DNA from: Noviherbaspirillum aerium
Lineage (GTDB): Bacteria > Pseudomonadota > Gammaproteobacteria > Burkholderiales > Burkholderiaceae_D
NCBI RefSeq assembly: GCF_008929045.1
Contig: NZ_VFAH01000009.1
Location: 1-64,000, forward strand
Direction of reading: 5' to 3'
Length of the DNA stretch: 64,000 nt
Positions within the stretch are counted from its first letter, which is position 1. The number at the start of each line of letters is the position of its first letter. Position numbers and translations under genes: made by a program. Shown piece by piece: positions 35,561 through 43,563 of this stretch. A model generated the notes under the pieces. It was not told where the DNA came from and made no database searches. It worked only from the letters and a program-made list of their open reading frames with translations.

Positions 35561-35578
35561 TTACTTACGAGTCAGTAA
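35561..35578. promoter_or_regulatory. TetR-type operator upstream of the efflux operon
   Basis: TTACTTACGAGTCAGTAA is an 18-bp dyad with 14 symmetric positions, the TTACT-N8-AGTAA form common in efflux TetR operators. It overlaps the -10 element of the minus-strand promoter and lies 26 bp before the TetR start codon, so a bound repressor would block RNA polymerase. Confidence 0.75.
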
Positions 35579-35605
35579 TATAAGGTCCGGTCCTGGCAGC
35601 GTCAA
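35577..35605 (-). promoter_or_regulatory. Sigma-70 promoter of the TetR-RND operon
   Basis: On the minus strand, TTGACG (complement of 35600-35605), a 17-bp spacer and TATATT (complement of 35577-35582). Both boxes match the consensus at 5 of 6 positions. Transcription would start inside the operator, about 35-40 bases before the TetR ATG. Confidence 0.7.
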
Positions 35606-35891
35606 GGCATTTGCCGGACATTATTTATACCGGCCGGGCGGAGCGCTGCCGTCGGAGAACGCCATTGGCAAAGCTTCAGGGAACATTTGGCGACATTCAG
35701 CGGATCGTCAGCAAACCTTCAGCAGATCGACAGCAAGTTCGGGCCGATAGCCGGTAGAATCGCAGCGTCTTCCAATGCATGCCGCCGCAGCGATCAATGT
35801 CAATACTGCAAAACCGGGAAGCAAGCCGCCCGGTATCTCATTTAAGCAATCTTCGCGACAGGCGGCTTTTGCTTCTTTCGTTTCCGATGCC
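35606..35891. other. Region between the efflux promoter and the YkgJ-type gene
   Basis: A stretch of 286 bp without a certain gene. The YkgJ-type frame is open from ATG 35775, so its 3' part may be translated if that start is used. The sequence 35640-35760 has no recognisable product, no strong hairpin and no convincing promoter pair on the plus strand. Confidence 0.3.
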
Positions 35892-36161
35892 ATGAGCAAT
35901 TTGTCCTGCAGGACAGGGTGCGGCGCCTGCTGCATCGCGCCTTCCATCTCTTCCGCGATCCCGGGCATGCCGGACGGCAAGCCCGCCGGCGTGCGTTGCA
36001 TTCAGCTCGGCAAGTTGAATCAATGCATGATTTTCGGCAAACCCGAACGGCCGGCGGTGTGCGAAAGTCTGCAGGCGACGCAGGAAATGTGCGGCGAGTC
36101 GAACGAGCAGGCGATGCATTTCCTGACGCGGCTGGAATGGCTGACATCGGCGGACCGTTGA
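35892..36161 (+). CDS. YkgJ-family cysteine cluster protein
   Basis: An 89-residue zinc/iron-binding-type protein. The conserved block is [34 protein letters not shown] followed by [16 protein letters not shown] and EMCG; the spaced cysteines probably bind a metal. ATG 35892 ([11 protein letters not shown]) is chosen because family members begin just before this cluster; ATG 35775 would add 39 residues with no family match. The function is unknown. It is 17 bp from the lipoprotein gene and probably cotranscribed with it. Confidence 0.8.
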   Translation: MSNLSCRTGCGACCIAPSISSAIPGMPDGKPAGVRCIQLGKLNQCMIFGKPERPAVCESLQATQEMCGESNEQAMHFLTRLEWLTSADR

Positions 36162-36178
36162 AAGGCTATGGAGGGAAA

Positions 36179-36748
36179 ATGAAATTCCGCTTGGACCTGA
36201 AAGGCTGCCTGGGTCCATCATGCGCAGTGCTGTTCGCCCTGCTGCTGGCCTCCTGCGCCACGCTGATGGGGCCGCAGACGCGCGAGATTCCTCTGGCGAA
36301 GCTGCAGGAATCGATTTCCCAGCGCTTCCCGTTCAACAACCGCTTTCTGCAGCTGCTGGACATGCGCGTCACCAATCCGCGCGTGTCGCTGCAGCCGGAA
36401 GGCAATCGCATCCTGACCAGCATGGATATCTCGATCTCGCCGCCGCTGATCAATCGTTCCTGGAATGGCAATGTCGCCATTTCAGGGCGCCCGCAGGTGG
36501 ACATGGCGCGGCACGCGGTGGTGCTGGCCGAGCCGCGTGTCGAGGGACTGAACATCAACGGCCTGGACCCGGCGTATTCCGGCCAGGCCACGCGGATCGG
36601 CAGCTTCATCGCCGAGCAGCTGCTGATGGACATGCCGCTCTACAGCTTCCGTCCCGAAGACCTGCGGTATGCGGGCACCAGTTTCATCCCGACTGGAATT
36701 GCGATGAGGCAAGATGCCGTTGTGGTAACTTTCGAGCCGGTGAAATAA
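36179..36748 (+). CDS. DUF1439 (YceB-like) lipoprotein
   Basis: A 189-residue lipoprotein. ATG 36179 follows GAGGGA and gives a signal ending in the lipobox LASC (SCAVLFALLLASC), so the mature protein begins at Cys and is lipid-anchored. The body (AKLQESISQRFPFNNRFLQLLDMRVTNPRVSLQPEGNRI) resembles DUF1439/YceB lipoproteins, which have a tubular lipid-binding-like fold. No enzyme motif is visible. A clear terminator follows. Confidence 0.75.
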   Translation: MKFRLDLKGCLGPSCAVLFALLLASCATLMGPQTREIPLAKLQESISQRFPFNNRFLQLLDMRVTNPRVSLQPEGNRILTSMDISISPPLINRSWNGNVAISGRPQVDMARHAVVLAEPRVEGLNINGLDPAYSGQATRIGSFIAEQLLMDMPLYSFRPEDLRYAGTSFIPTGIAMRQDAVVVTFEPVK

Positions 36749-36767
36749 TCCCCGGCTTTTCGTCCGG

Positions 36768-36799
36768 CCCGCGCGGCGTCACTTCCCGCGGGTTTTTTA
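36768..36799 (+). terminator. Rho-independent terminator after the DUF1439 lipoprotein gene
   Basis: CCCGCG (36768-36773) pairs with CGCGGG (36787-36792), followed directly by TTTTTTAT. It separates the lipoprotein gene from uppP, whose start lies 36 bp further on. Confidence 0.8.
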
Positions 36800-36834
36800 T
36801 TGACCTGAACTTTTGACCCGAACACAGTTTGCTT

Positions 36835-37665
36835 ATGGATCTTACGCTTGCGCTCAAGGCGCTCATCATGGGTATCGTCGAAGGCTTGACGGAATTCCTG
36901 CCGATTTCTTCCACCGGCCACCTGATCCTGGCCGGCAGCCTGCTGAACTTCACCGGGGACAAGGTCAAGGTATTCGAGATTGCCATCCAGGCCGGCGCGA
37001 TGCTCGCGGTGTGCTGGGAGTACCGCAAGCGCATCGCCGAAGTGATCGGCGGCCTGGGCAGCAGCCCCAAGGCGCGGCGCATTGCATTGAACGTGGTCAT
37101 CGGCTTCACTCCGGCGGCGGCACTGGGCTTGCTTTTCAGCAAAAGCATCACCGAGCACCTGTTCGCGCCGATACCGGTGGCCATGGCCTTCATCATCGGC
37201 GGACTGGTCATCCTCTGGGTCGAGCGCCGCAATCGCCATTCGCCATCCAATGTCCGCGTTCACTCGGTGGACGACATGACGGCGCTCGATGCGCTCAAGG
37301 TCGGCCTGGCGCAGGCATTCGCGCTGATTCCGGGCACCAGCCGTTCCGGCGCGACCATCATCGGCGGCATGATGTTCGGCCTGTCGCGCACGGCGGCCAC
37401 CGAGTTCTCCTTTTTCCTTGCGATTCCGACATTGTTCGGAGCGACCATCTACTCGGTCTACAAGCAGCGCGCGCTGCTGGAAATGTCCGATCTGCCATGG
37501 TTCAGCATCGGCGCGGCCTCGGCCTTCGTGTCCGCCTTCCTGTGCGTGCGCTGGCTGTTGCGCTACATCAGCACGCATGATTTCACGATCTTCGCCTGGT
37601 ACCGGATTGTGTTCGGTTTCATTGTCATTGCTTCAGCTTACGGCGGCTGGGTGGTGTGGGCATAA
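36835..37665 (+). CDS. uppP: Undecaprenyl-diphosphatase
   Basis: A 276-residue polytopic membrane enzyme of the BacA/UppP family that recycles undecaprenyl pyrophosphate to the monophosphate carrier for peptidoglycan and O-antigen synthesis. The two family signatures are present: [17 protein letters not shown] (about residues 16-32), with the catalytic Glu/Ser-Ser region, and [16 protein letters not shown] (about 163-178). ATG 36835 is used; TTG 36829 would add two residues. About eight membrane helices are visible. High-level expression is known to give bacitracin resistance in other species. Confidence 0.95.
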   Translation: MDLTLALKALIMGIVEGLTEFLPISSTGHLILAGSLLNFTGDKVKVFEIAIQAGAMLAVCWEYRKRIAEVIGGLGSSPKARRIALNVVIGFTPAAALGLLFSKSITEHLFAPIPVAMAFIIGGLVILWVERRNRHSPSNVRVHSVDDMTALDALKVGLAQAFALIPGTSRSGATIIGGMMFGLSRTAATEFSFFLAIPTLFGATIYSVYKQRALLEMSDLPWFSIGAASAFVSAFLCVRWLLRYISTHDFTIFAWYRIVFGFIVIASAYGGWVVWA

Positions 37666-37673
37666 TGACACTG

Positions 37674-37718
37674 CCGCGCTGCGCCGTTGCGGGACGTAGC
37701 CGCAACGGCGCAGCGCGG
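37674..37718. repeat. Perfect 19-bp inverted repeat between uppP and recQ
   Basis: CCGCGCTGCGCCGTTGCGG (37674-37692) and its exact reverse complement (37700-37718) flank a 7-base loop. The stem is very stable, but no T-tract follows on the plus strand, so it may block exonucleases or act as a weak terminator rather than a classical one. It could belong to a REP-like family. Confidence 0.8.
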
Positions 37719-37731
37719 GGTCGGCATGCTC

Positions 37732-37737
37732 TAAAAT
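37732..37737 (+). promoter_or_regulatory. recQ: Candidate -10 element of recQ, implying a leaderless or very short leader mRNA
   Basis: TAAAAT lies only six bases before the recQ ATG. If used, transcription would begin at about the A of the start codon. There is no ribosome binding site before the ATG, which agrees with leaderless translation, but no -35 is obvious inside the preceding hairpin. Confidence 0.35.
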
Positions 37738-37743
37738 AGCGGC

Positions 37744-39567
37744 ATGTCTGAATACGCTAGCAATGACCGTGCATTGCACATCCTCGAAACGGTCTTCGGT
37801 TATCCCTCGTTCCGCGGCCAGCAGGCCGATATCGTGAATCATGTCGCCCGTGGCGGCGACGCGCTGGTGCTGATGCCCACCGGCGGCGGCAAGTCCCTCT
37901 GCTATCAGATTCCGGCGCTGATGCGCGATGGCGTTGGCGTGGTGGTGTCGCCACTGATTGCGCTGATGCAGGACCAGGTCGATGCGCTGGCCGAGGTCGG
38001 CGTCCGCGCCGCCTTCCTCAATTCCACCCAGACCTTCGAGGAAGCGATGCGCACCGAACGCATGGTGCGCAACGGCGAGCTCGACCTGATCTATGTCGCG
38101 CCGGAGCGCTTGATGACGCCGCGCTGCCTCGAATTGCTGGAGGCGTCGAAGATTGCGCTGTTTGCCATCGACGAGGCGCACTGCGTGTCGCAGTGGGGCC
38201 ATGATTTCCGCCCGGAATATATCCGGCTGTCGGTATTGCACGAGCGCTTCCCCGAGGTGCCGCGCATTGCGCTCACCGCCACCGCCGATCCGCAGACCCG
38301 CGCCGAGATCGCGCACCGGCTGCAGCTCGATGACGCGCTGCAGTTCGTTTCCTCCTTCGACCGGCCCAACATCCGCTACCAGATCGTCGAAAAGACCAAT
38401 GCCCGCAAGCAGGTGCTCGATTTCATCAACGAGGAGCATCCGGGCGAAGCCGGCGTGGTGTACTGCCTGTCGCGCAAGAAGGTGGAGGAAACGGCGGAGT
38501 TCCTGCAGTCGCAGGGCATCAATGCCTTGCCTTATCACGCCGGCATGGACATGCCGGTGCGCACCGCCAACCAGGCGCGCTTCCTGCGCGAGGAAGCCAT
38601 CGTGATGGTGGCGACGATCGCGTTCGGCATGGGCATCGACAAGCCCGACGTGCGTTTCGTCGCCCATCTCGATCTGCCCAAGAGCATCGAGGGCTATTAC
38701 CAGGAGACCGGCCGCGCCGGCCGCGACGGAGCGCCGGCCGATGCCTGGATGGCCTACGGCTTGCAGGATGTGGTGCAGCAGCGCCGCATGATCGACGAAT
38801 CCGAGGCCGACGACAATTTCAAGCGGGTGCAGTCGGCCAAGCTCGATGCGATGCTCGGCCTGTGCGAAACCCTCAATTGCCGGCGCGTGCGCCTGCTCGA
38901 TTACTTCGGCCAGTCATCCACGCCCTGCGGCAACTGCGACATCTGCCTCAATCCGCCGGTGTCCTTCGACGGCACGGTGCCGATGCAGAAGCTGCTGTCC
39001 ACCATCTACCGCGTCGACCAGCGCTTCGGCGCGGGCCATGTGATCGATGTCCTGCGCGGCATCGATTCCGACAAGGTCAAGCAGTGGCGGCATGACAAGC
39101 TGTCCACCTTCGGCATCGGCAGCGAGGTCAGCGAAGCGGAATGGCGCGCGATCCTGCGGCAGGCGATCGCGCTCAGCCTGGTGATGGTCGATCATGATGC
39201 CTACGGCTCGCTCAAGCTCACGGACGAAGCGCGGCCCGTATTGAAAGGGGAGCGCAAGATACAGCTGCGGCAATACCAGAAACCGGTCAAGAAGCGGCGC
39301 GAAGCGGTCAGGTCGAAGGGCTATGTCGAGGCCGACCTGTCGAGCGCCGAACAGTCGGTATTCGAGAAGCTGCGCTGGTGGCGCGTCGAAACGGCACGCA
39401 AGCACAATGTGCCTGCCTACGTGATCTTCCATGACGCGACCATGCGCGAGATCGCGAAGAACCGTCCGACGTCGCTGGACGACTTGCGGCATGTGTCGGG
39501 CGTGGGGGAGAAGAAGCTGCAGACTTATGGCGAGGAAATCGTGGCGCTGATCGCGGAGCTGGAATAG
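37744..39567 (+). CDS. recQ: ATP-dependent DNA helicase RecQ
   Basis: A 607-residue 3'-5' DNA helicase for recombination and replication repair. The helicase core has motif 0 ([14 protein letters not shown]), Walker [13 protein letters not shown] (about residues 44-55), the [17 protein letters not shown] box (about 143-159) and motif [12 protein letters not shown]. The RQC zinc-binding cysteines are [11 protein letters not shown] and CGNCDIC. A C-terminal HRDC domain (about 525-600) follows. The length is normal and the start is fixed by the family N-terminus. Confidence 0.96.
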   Translation: MSEYASNDRALHILETVFGYPSFRGQQADIVNHVARGGDALVLMPTGGGKSLCYQIPALMRDGVGVVVSPLIALMQDQVDALAEVGVRAAFLNSTQTFEEAMRTERMVRNGELDLIYVAPERLMTPRCLELLEASKIALFAIDEAHCVSQWGHDFRPEYIRLSVLHERFPEVPRIALTATADPQTRAEIAHRLQLDDALQFVSSFDRPNIRYQIVEKTNARKQVLDFINEEHPGEAGVVYCLSRKKVEETAEFLQSQGINALPYHAGMDMPVRTANQARFLREEAIVMVATIAFGMGIDKPDVRFVAHLDLPKSIEGYYQETGRAGRDGAPADAWMAYGLQDVVQQRRMIDESEADDNFKRVQSAKLDAMLGLCETLNCRRVRLLDYFGQSSTPCGNCDICLNPPVSFDGTVPMQKLLSTIYRVDQRFGAGHVIDVLRGIDSDKVKQWRHDKLSTFGIGSEVSEAEWRAILRQAIALSLVMVDHDAYGSLKLTDEARPVLKGERKIQLRQYQKPVKKRREAVRSKGYVEADLSSAEQSVFEKLRWWRVETARKHNVPAYVIFHDATMREIAKNRPTSLDDLRHVSGVGEKKLQTYGEEIVALIAELE

Positions 39568-39891
39568 GCGTTCATCGCATCTGCTGGAGAAATGCCGACC
39601 TGGGGTGCTGGCGTGCTGATGGTTCCGGATTTTTCCAATAGTGAAGAAGGGCTTCGCTGAGCTGCCTTCTTCCGCGGGCGCGGCGTAGATCCTGGGGCGC
39701 GCAACGAGGGTTGGGGATGAGGGCGGTGGCAAGGCCTCCTGAGCTTTTAACACCGCCCTCACCCCCAGCCCCTCTCCCGCTTGCAGGGGAGGGGAGCGTC
39801 TCTCTGTGCAATCCGCTCTAGTCTGCAACCTCGGCCTCGCCAGTCGAAAAAATCCATCGATCTCATGGCGCGTTATGACTCGGGATTGGTA
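39568..39891. repeat. Intergenic region with two palindromic repeats between recQ and the LacI-family gene
   Basis: A 324-bp gap between convergent genes. A long inverted repeat has arms at 39711-39728 and 39751-39768 (16 of 18 positions pair; the inner 11 are perfect, TGAGGGCGGTG/CACCGCCCTCA). Directly after it, CCCCTCTCCC and GGGGAGGGG (39769-39794) form a second hairpin with one bulge. Such G/C-rich palindromes are common dispersed elements in proteobacterial genomes and may act as two-way terminators. No gene is seen. Confidence 0.65.
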
Positions 39892-40914
39892 TTACGTACT
39901 CTCTCGCACCACCAGCGAAAAACCAAGATCCTTTTTCGCCGGTTCCGGTTTCTCTCCCTTCATCAGCTGCAGCAGCATGTTCGCCGCGGTGTGGCCGATT
40001 TCATAGCGCGGCGTCGCGATCGTGGTCAATGCCGGATGCACCCATGCCGCCGGCGCCAGGTCGTTGAAGCCGGCCACCGCGAGCTGCTGCGGCACGCGGA
40101 TGCCGCGCCGCTGGCATTCGAACAGCACGCCGAGCGCAAGGTCGTCATTGCAGCAGAACAGCGCATCGGTCTGCGGCGCCTGCTGCAGCAGCCTGTCGAG
40201 CAGTGTCGCGCCGAGGCCGATGGAGGAGGGCGTGGGATCGAGCAGTTCGCCGACCGGGTAATTGACGCCCGCATCATGCAGCGCGGCGCGGTAGCCGGCC
40301 AGGCGTTCCATCACCCGCGGATCGAGCTGCGCGCCAAGAAAACCGATGCGCCGGTAACCGCGCTCCAGCAGGTGCCGGGTGATGGCGCGGCCGGCATCGA
40401 ACTGCTCGAGGCCGACCGAATACGCGTTCGAATCCGTCAGCTCCATCATGTGCACCACCGGCACCCGGCTGCGGTTGAGCAGTTCCCGCGTGGCCGCGGT
40501 CTGGTCGAAGCCGGTGATCAGGATGCCGTCCGGCGAATGTTCGAGATAGGCGCGCAGCAGGCTTTCCTCTTCCTCCGGCGAATAGCGGGTATCGCCGATC
40601 AGGGTGCGGTAGCCGGCGCGGTTGAGCACGTCGCGCACGCCTTCCAGCAACTGGGTGAACACCGTGTTGGACAGCGAGGGAATCAGTACCGCGACGCTGT
40701 CGGAGCGGGCCCGCGCCAGTGCCCGTGCCGCGCGGTTGGGCATGTAGCCGAGTTCGGCGATCACGCTCTCGATCTGCGTGCGCAACTCTTCCGAGACGAG
40801 ATGCGGCGTATTGAGCACGCGCGACACGGTAATGGCGCTGGTGCCCACACGCGCGGCGATTTCGCTGAGCGTGACACGGCCGGTCTGGGTAGGGCGGGGC
40901 TTGCGATTGGACAT
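39892..40914 (-). CDS. LacI-family regulator, probably of gluconate utilisation (GntR-like)
   Basis: A 340-residue repressor. The N-terminal LacI helix-turn-helix and hinge are VTLSEIAARVGTSAITVSRVLNTPHLVSEELRTQI and LGYMPNRAARALA (about residues 14-70). The C-terminal sugar-binding domain has SVAVLIPSLSNTVFTQLLEG and DALFCCNDDLALGVL. It is divergent from gluconokinase and the TRAP genes. The 14-bp palindrome in front of gntK resembles the E. coli GntR operator in its TGTTA...TAACA ends, which supports the gluconate reading. The inducer is inferred. Confidence 0.85.
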   Translation of the reverse strand: MSNRKPRPTQTGRVTLSEIAARVGTSAITVSRVLNTPHLVSEELRTQIESVIAELGYMPNRAARALARARSDSVAVLIPSLSNTVFTQLLEGVRDVLNRAGYRTLIGDTRYSPEEEESLLRAYLEHSPDGILITGFDQTAATRELLNRSRVPVVHMMELTDSNAYSVGLEQFDAGRAITRHLLERGYRRIGFLGAQLDPRVMERLAGYRAALHDAGVNYPVGELLDPTPSSIGLGATLLDRLLQQAPQTDALFCCNDDLALGVLFECQRRGIRVPQQLAVAGFNDLAPAAWVHPALTTIATPRYEIGHTAANMLLQLMKGEKPEPAKKDLGFSLVVREST

Positions 40915-41065
40915 GAATCAAGGTTTTACCGGATTCGGTGCAAGGCTGCAAGACTCGGGAAAGATGGCGCAAAAACCGGCGTTGGCGCTTAGGCGGGCCA
41001 TTCACGGCGTTAAGCTTTCTTGGCGTCAATTAGCCACTTTTGCTGCGATGCGGCATAAAAAGCGC

Positions 41066-41095
41066 TTTACAAAGCATGGTGAACAGATCAACAAT
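41066..41095 (+). promoter_or_regulatory. gntK: Candidate sigma-70 promoter of gntK-TRAP operon
   Basis: TTTACA at 41066-41071, an 18-bp spacer and AACAAT at 41090-41095. Both boxes are moderate matches. The start point would fall at the palindromic operator, as expected for a LacI-type repressed promoter. Confidence 0.5.
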
Positions 41096-41103
41096 GCGGT
41101 CGC

Positions 41104-41117
41104 TGTTAGCGCTAACA
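41104..41117. promoter_or_regulatory. Perfect 14-bp palindromic operator for the LacI-family regulator
   Basis: TGTTAGCGCTAACA is a perfect palindrome 30 bp upstream of the gntK start codon and just after the candidate -10. Known GntR operators in E. coli have the form ATGTTA-N4-TAACAT; this site keeps the outer half-sites (TGTTA/TAACA) with GCGC at the centre, where LacI-family regulators differ. Confidence 0.75.
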
Positions 41118-41147
41118 TAGGCGTTACGACAACGAGAGTGACCGAGG

Positions 41148-41717
41148 ATGATGGAAAAAAATCAACAACCGCAAACCCTGCGCTGGGTCGTCATGGGCGT
41201 CAGCGGCTGCGGCAAAAGCAAGGTGGGCGGCGCGCTTGCGCAGCGGCTTGGCATCGAGCATGTGGAAGGCGACTCGGATCATCCGCCCGCCAATATTGCC
41301 AAAATGGCAGCAGGCATGCCGCTTGACGACACCGACCGCCACGGCTGGCTGCTCCTGCTCCAGCGGCGCATCAATGAAGCCGCGAATGCGGGGCGCGGCC
41401 TGGTGCTGTCCTGTTCCGCACTCAAGCGCCGCTACCGCGACCTGCTGCGTGCCGGCGACCCCAACCTGTTCTTCCTGCATCTGCACGGCGACCGCGACCT
41501 CATCGCCAAACGCATGCAGGCCCGTGCCGATCACTTCATGCCGGTGACGCTGCTCGACAGCCAGTTCCGCGACCTCGAGCCGCTGCAGCCCGACGAATTC
41601 GGCCTGCGCGTCGATATCGGCAATCCGCCCGACGCCCTGATCGATCAGGCGCTGCGGCACCTGCAACAGCAACAGCAACAACACGAGCAACAGCAAACAT
41701 CCGGGGAGGAGAAATGA
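41148..41717 (+). CDS. gntK: Gluconokinase
   Basis: A 189-residue kinase that phosphorylates D-gluconate to 6-phosphogluconate for the Entner-Doudoroff or pentose phosphate pathway. Walker A is MGVSGCGKSKVG (about residues 16-27), followed by HVEGDSDHPPANIAKMAAGMPLDDTDRHGWL, the GntK signature, and VLSCSALKRRYRDLLR. Length is normal apart from a Gln/His-rich tail (about residues 171-182) encoded by CAA/CAG repeats. ATG 41148 and 41151 are adjacent; GAGG precedes them. It overlaps the TRAP small-permease gene by 4 bp. Confidence 0.94.
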   Translation: MMEKNQQPQTLRWVVMGVSGCGKSKVGGALAQRLGIEHVEGDSDHPPANIAKMAAGMPLDDTDRHGWLLLLQRRINEAANAGRGLVLSCSALKRRYRDLLRAGDPNLFFLHLHGDRDLIAKRMQARADHFMPVTLLDSQFRDLEPLQPDEFGLRVDIGNPPDALIDQALRHLQQQQQQHEQQQTSGEEK

Positions 41718-42262
41718 GACGCCTTGTCCTGCGTGCGGAAAATCTCGTCGAATGGCTGATGGGCCTGGCGCTGGCCATCATGGTGGTGCTGGTGTTCGGC
41801 AACGTGGTGCTGCGCTATGCATTCAGTTCCGGCATCGCCTGGGGCGAGGAAATCTCACGACTGATGTTCGTCTGGCTGATCTTCCTCGGCGCCGTCCTCG
41901 CGCTGCGCCAGCATGCCCATCTCGGCATGGAAATGGTTCAGGCCAAGCTGCCGCCGGCGCTGCGCCGTACCTGCGCCGTCATCAGCCATCTGCTGATGCT
42001 CTACGGCCTGTGGCTGTTCCTCGACGGCAGCTGGACCCAGACCGTGATCGGACTGAACACCTACTCGACGGTGCTCGGCTATCCGACCGCGCTCATGGCC
42101 GGTTCCGGCCTGCTGTGCGCGGCATCGATGATGCTGATCGTCGGCATGAACCTGTGGCGCATCATCCGCAACGATCCGCGCGCCGTGGTCCCGGGATCGA
42201 CGACCGAATCGCATGGCGCGCCACCGTCCGCCGCGCATGCGGAACTGCCGAGGGAGGTGTGA
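41714..42262 (+). CDS. TRAP transporter small permease (DctQ type)
   Basis: A 182-residue four-helix membrane protein of the DctQ family. EWLMGLALAIMVVLVFGNVVLRYAF and WGEEISRLMFVWLIFLGAVLALRQHAHLGME are the family pattern. It stabilises the large permease. It is coupled to gntK (ATGA) and followed one base later by dctM. The pairing with gluconokinase suggests gluconate or another sugar acid as substrate, not a C4-dicarboxylate. Confidence 0.9.
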   Translation: MRRLVLRAENLVEWLMGLALAIMVVLVFGNVVLRYAFSSGIAWGEEISRLMFVWLIFLGAVLALRQHAHLGMEMVQAKLPPALRRTCAVISHLLMLYGLWLFLDGSWTQTVIGLNTYSTVLGYPTALMAGSGLLCAASMMLIVGMNLWRIIRNDPRAVVPGSTTESHGAPPSAAHAELPREV

Positions 42263-42263
42263 C

Positions 42264-43541
42264 ATGACGATGGGAATATTCCTTGGCGCGCTGACGCTGC
42301 TGATGAGCCTCGGTATGCCGATCGCCTTCGCCCTGCTGCTGACCGGCGTGGCGCTGATGGTGCATCTCGACTTCTTCGACGCCCAGTTGGTGGCGCAGAA
42401 CATGCTGTCCGGCGCCGACAACTTCCCACTGATGGCGGTGCCGTTCTTCATTCTCGCCGGTGAACTCATGAATGCCGGCGGCATTTCGCGGCGCATCATC
42501 AATCTGGCGGTAAGCCTCGTCGGCCACATCCGCGGCGGACTCGGCTATGTGGCCATCGGCGCATCGGTGCTGCTCGCCAGCCTGTCCGGCTCGGCCATCG
42601 CCGACACGGCGGCGCTGGCCACGCTGCTGATCCCGATGATGCGCGACAACGGCTACCCGGTGCCGGAGAGCGCGGGGCTGATCGCTTCCGGCGGCATCAT
42701 CGCGCCCATCATTCCGCCGTCGATGTCCTTCATCATTTTCGGCGTTGCCACCAATACCTCGATCAGCGCCTTGTTCCTCGCTGGTATCGTGCCGGGCCTG
42801 CTGATGGGCGCCGTCCTGATCGGCGTCTGGGCCACGCTGACGCCGCGCATGAATGTGAAGGCGCAGCCCGAGGCAAGCTGGGCCGAGCGCAAGCATGCGC
42901 TGGTCGACGGCATCTGGGCGCTGATGCTGCCGGTGATCATCATCGGCGGCCTGCGCGGCGGACTGTTCACCCCGACCGAAGCGGCGGTGGTGGCGGCGGT
43001 GTACTCGCTGGCGGTCAGCGTCTTCGTCTATCGCGAGGTGACGGTCCGCATCCTCGGCAAGCTGCTGGTCGAAGCGGCACGCACCACCAGCATCGTGATG
43101 TTCCTGTGCGCCGGCGCGCTGGTGTCGTCCTACATGGTCACGCTGGCCGACCTGCCGGCGCAGCTGATCGACATGCTGCAGCCGTTGATGGACGATCCGC
43201 GCCTGATGATGGCGGCAATGATGCTGCTCCTGCTGGCGGTCGGCATCGTGATGGACCTGACGCCGACCATCCTTGTCATGGCGCCGGTGATGATGCCGAT
43301 CGCCGTCAAGGCCGGCATCGACGCCACCTACTTCGGCGTGATGTTCGTGCTGGTGGGTACCATCGGCCTGATCACGCCGCCGGTATGCACCGTGCTCAAC
43401 GTGGTGTGCGGCGTCGCCAAGATATCGATGGAGCGGGCCACCCGCGGCGTCTGGCCATTCCTGACAGCCTACCTGGTGCTGCTCGCCCTGTTCGTCGTTT
43501 TCCCCGGCATCGTCACGGTGCCGATGACCTGGTTCCGTTAA
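42264..43541 (+). CDS. TRAP transporter large permease (DctM type)
   Basis: A 425-residue sodium-coupled transporter of the DctM family with about 11-12 membrane helices. ATG 42264 has GGGAGGTG upstream; the frame extends into dctQ. Motifs include MAVPFFILAGELMNAGGISRRI, GSAIADTAALATLLIPMM and ASGGIIAPIIPPSMSFIIFG, all typical. It moves the ligand delivered by the periplasmic binding protein encoded next. Confidence 0.93.
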   Translation: MTMGIFLGALTLLMSLGMPIAFALLLTGVALMVHLDFFDAQLVAQNMLSGADNFPLMAVPFFILAGELMNAGGISRRIINLAVSLVGHIRGGLGYVAIGASVLLASLSGSAIADTAALATLLIPMMRDNGYPVPESAGLIASGGIIAPIIPPSMSFIIFGVATNTSISALFLAGIVPGLLMGAVLIGVWATLTPRMNVKAQPEASWAERKHALVDGIWALMLPVIIIGGLRGGLFTPTEAAVVAAVYSLAVSVFVYREVTVRILGKLLVEAARTTSIVMFLCAGALVSSYMVTLADLPAQLIDMLQPLMDDPRLMMAAMMLLLLAVGIVMDLTPTILVMAPVMMPIAVKAGIDATYFGVMFVLVGTIGLITPPVCTVLNVVCGVAKISMERATRGVWPFLTAYLVLLALFVVFPGIVTVPMTWFR

Positions 43542-43563
43542 TAACACTCATTTGGAGACTTTC

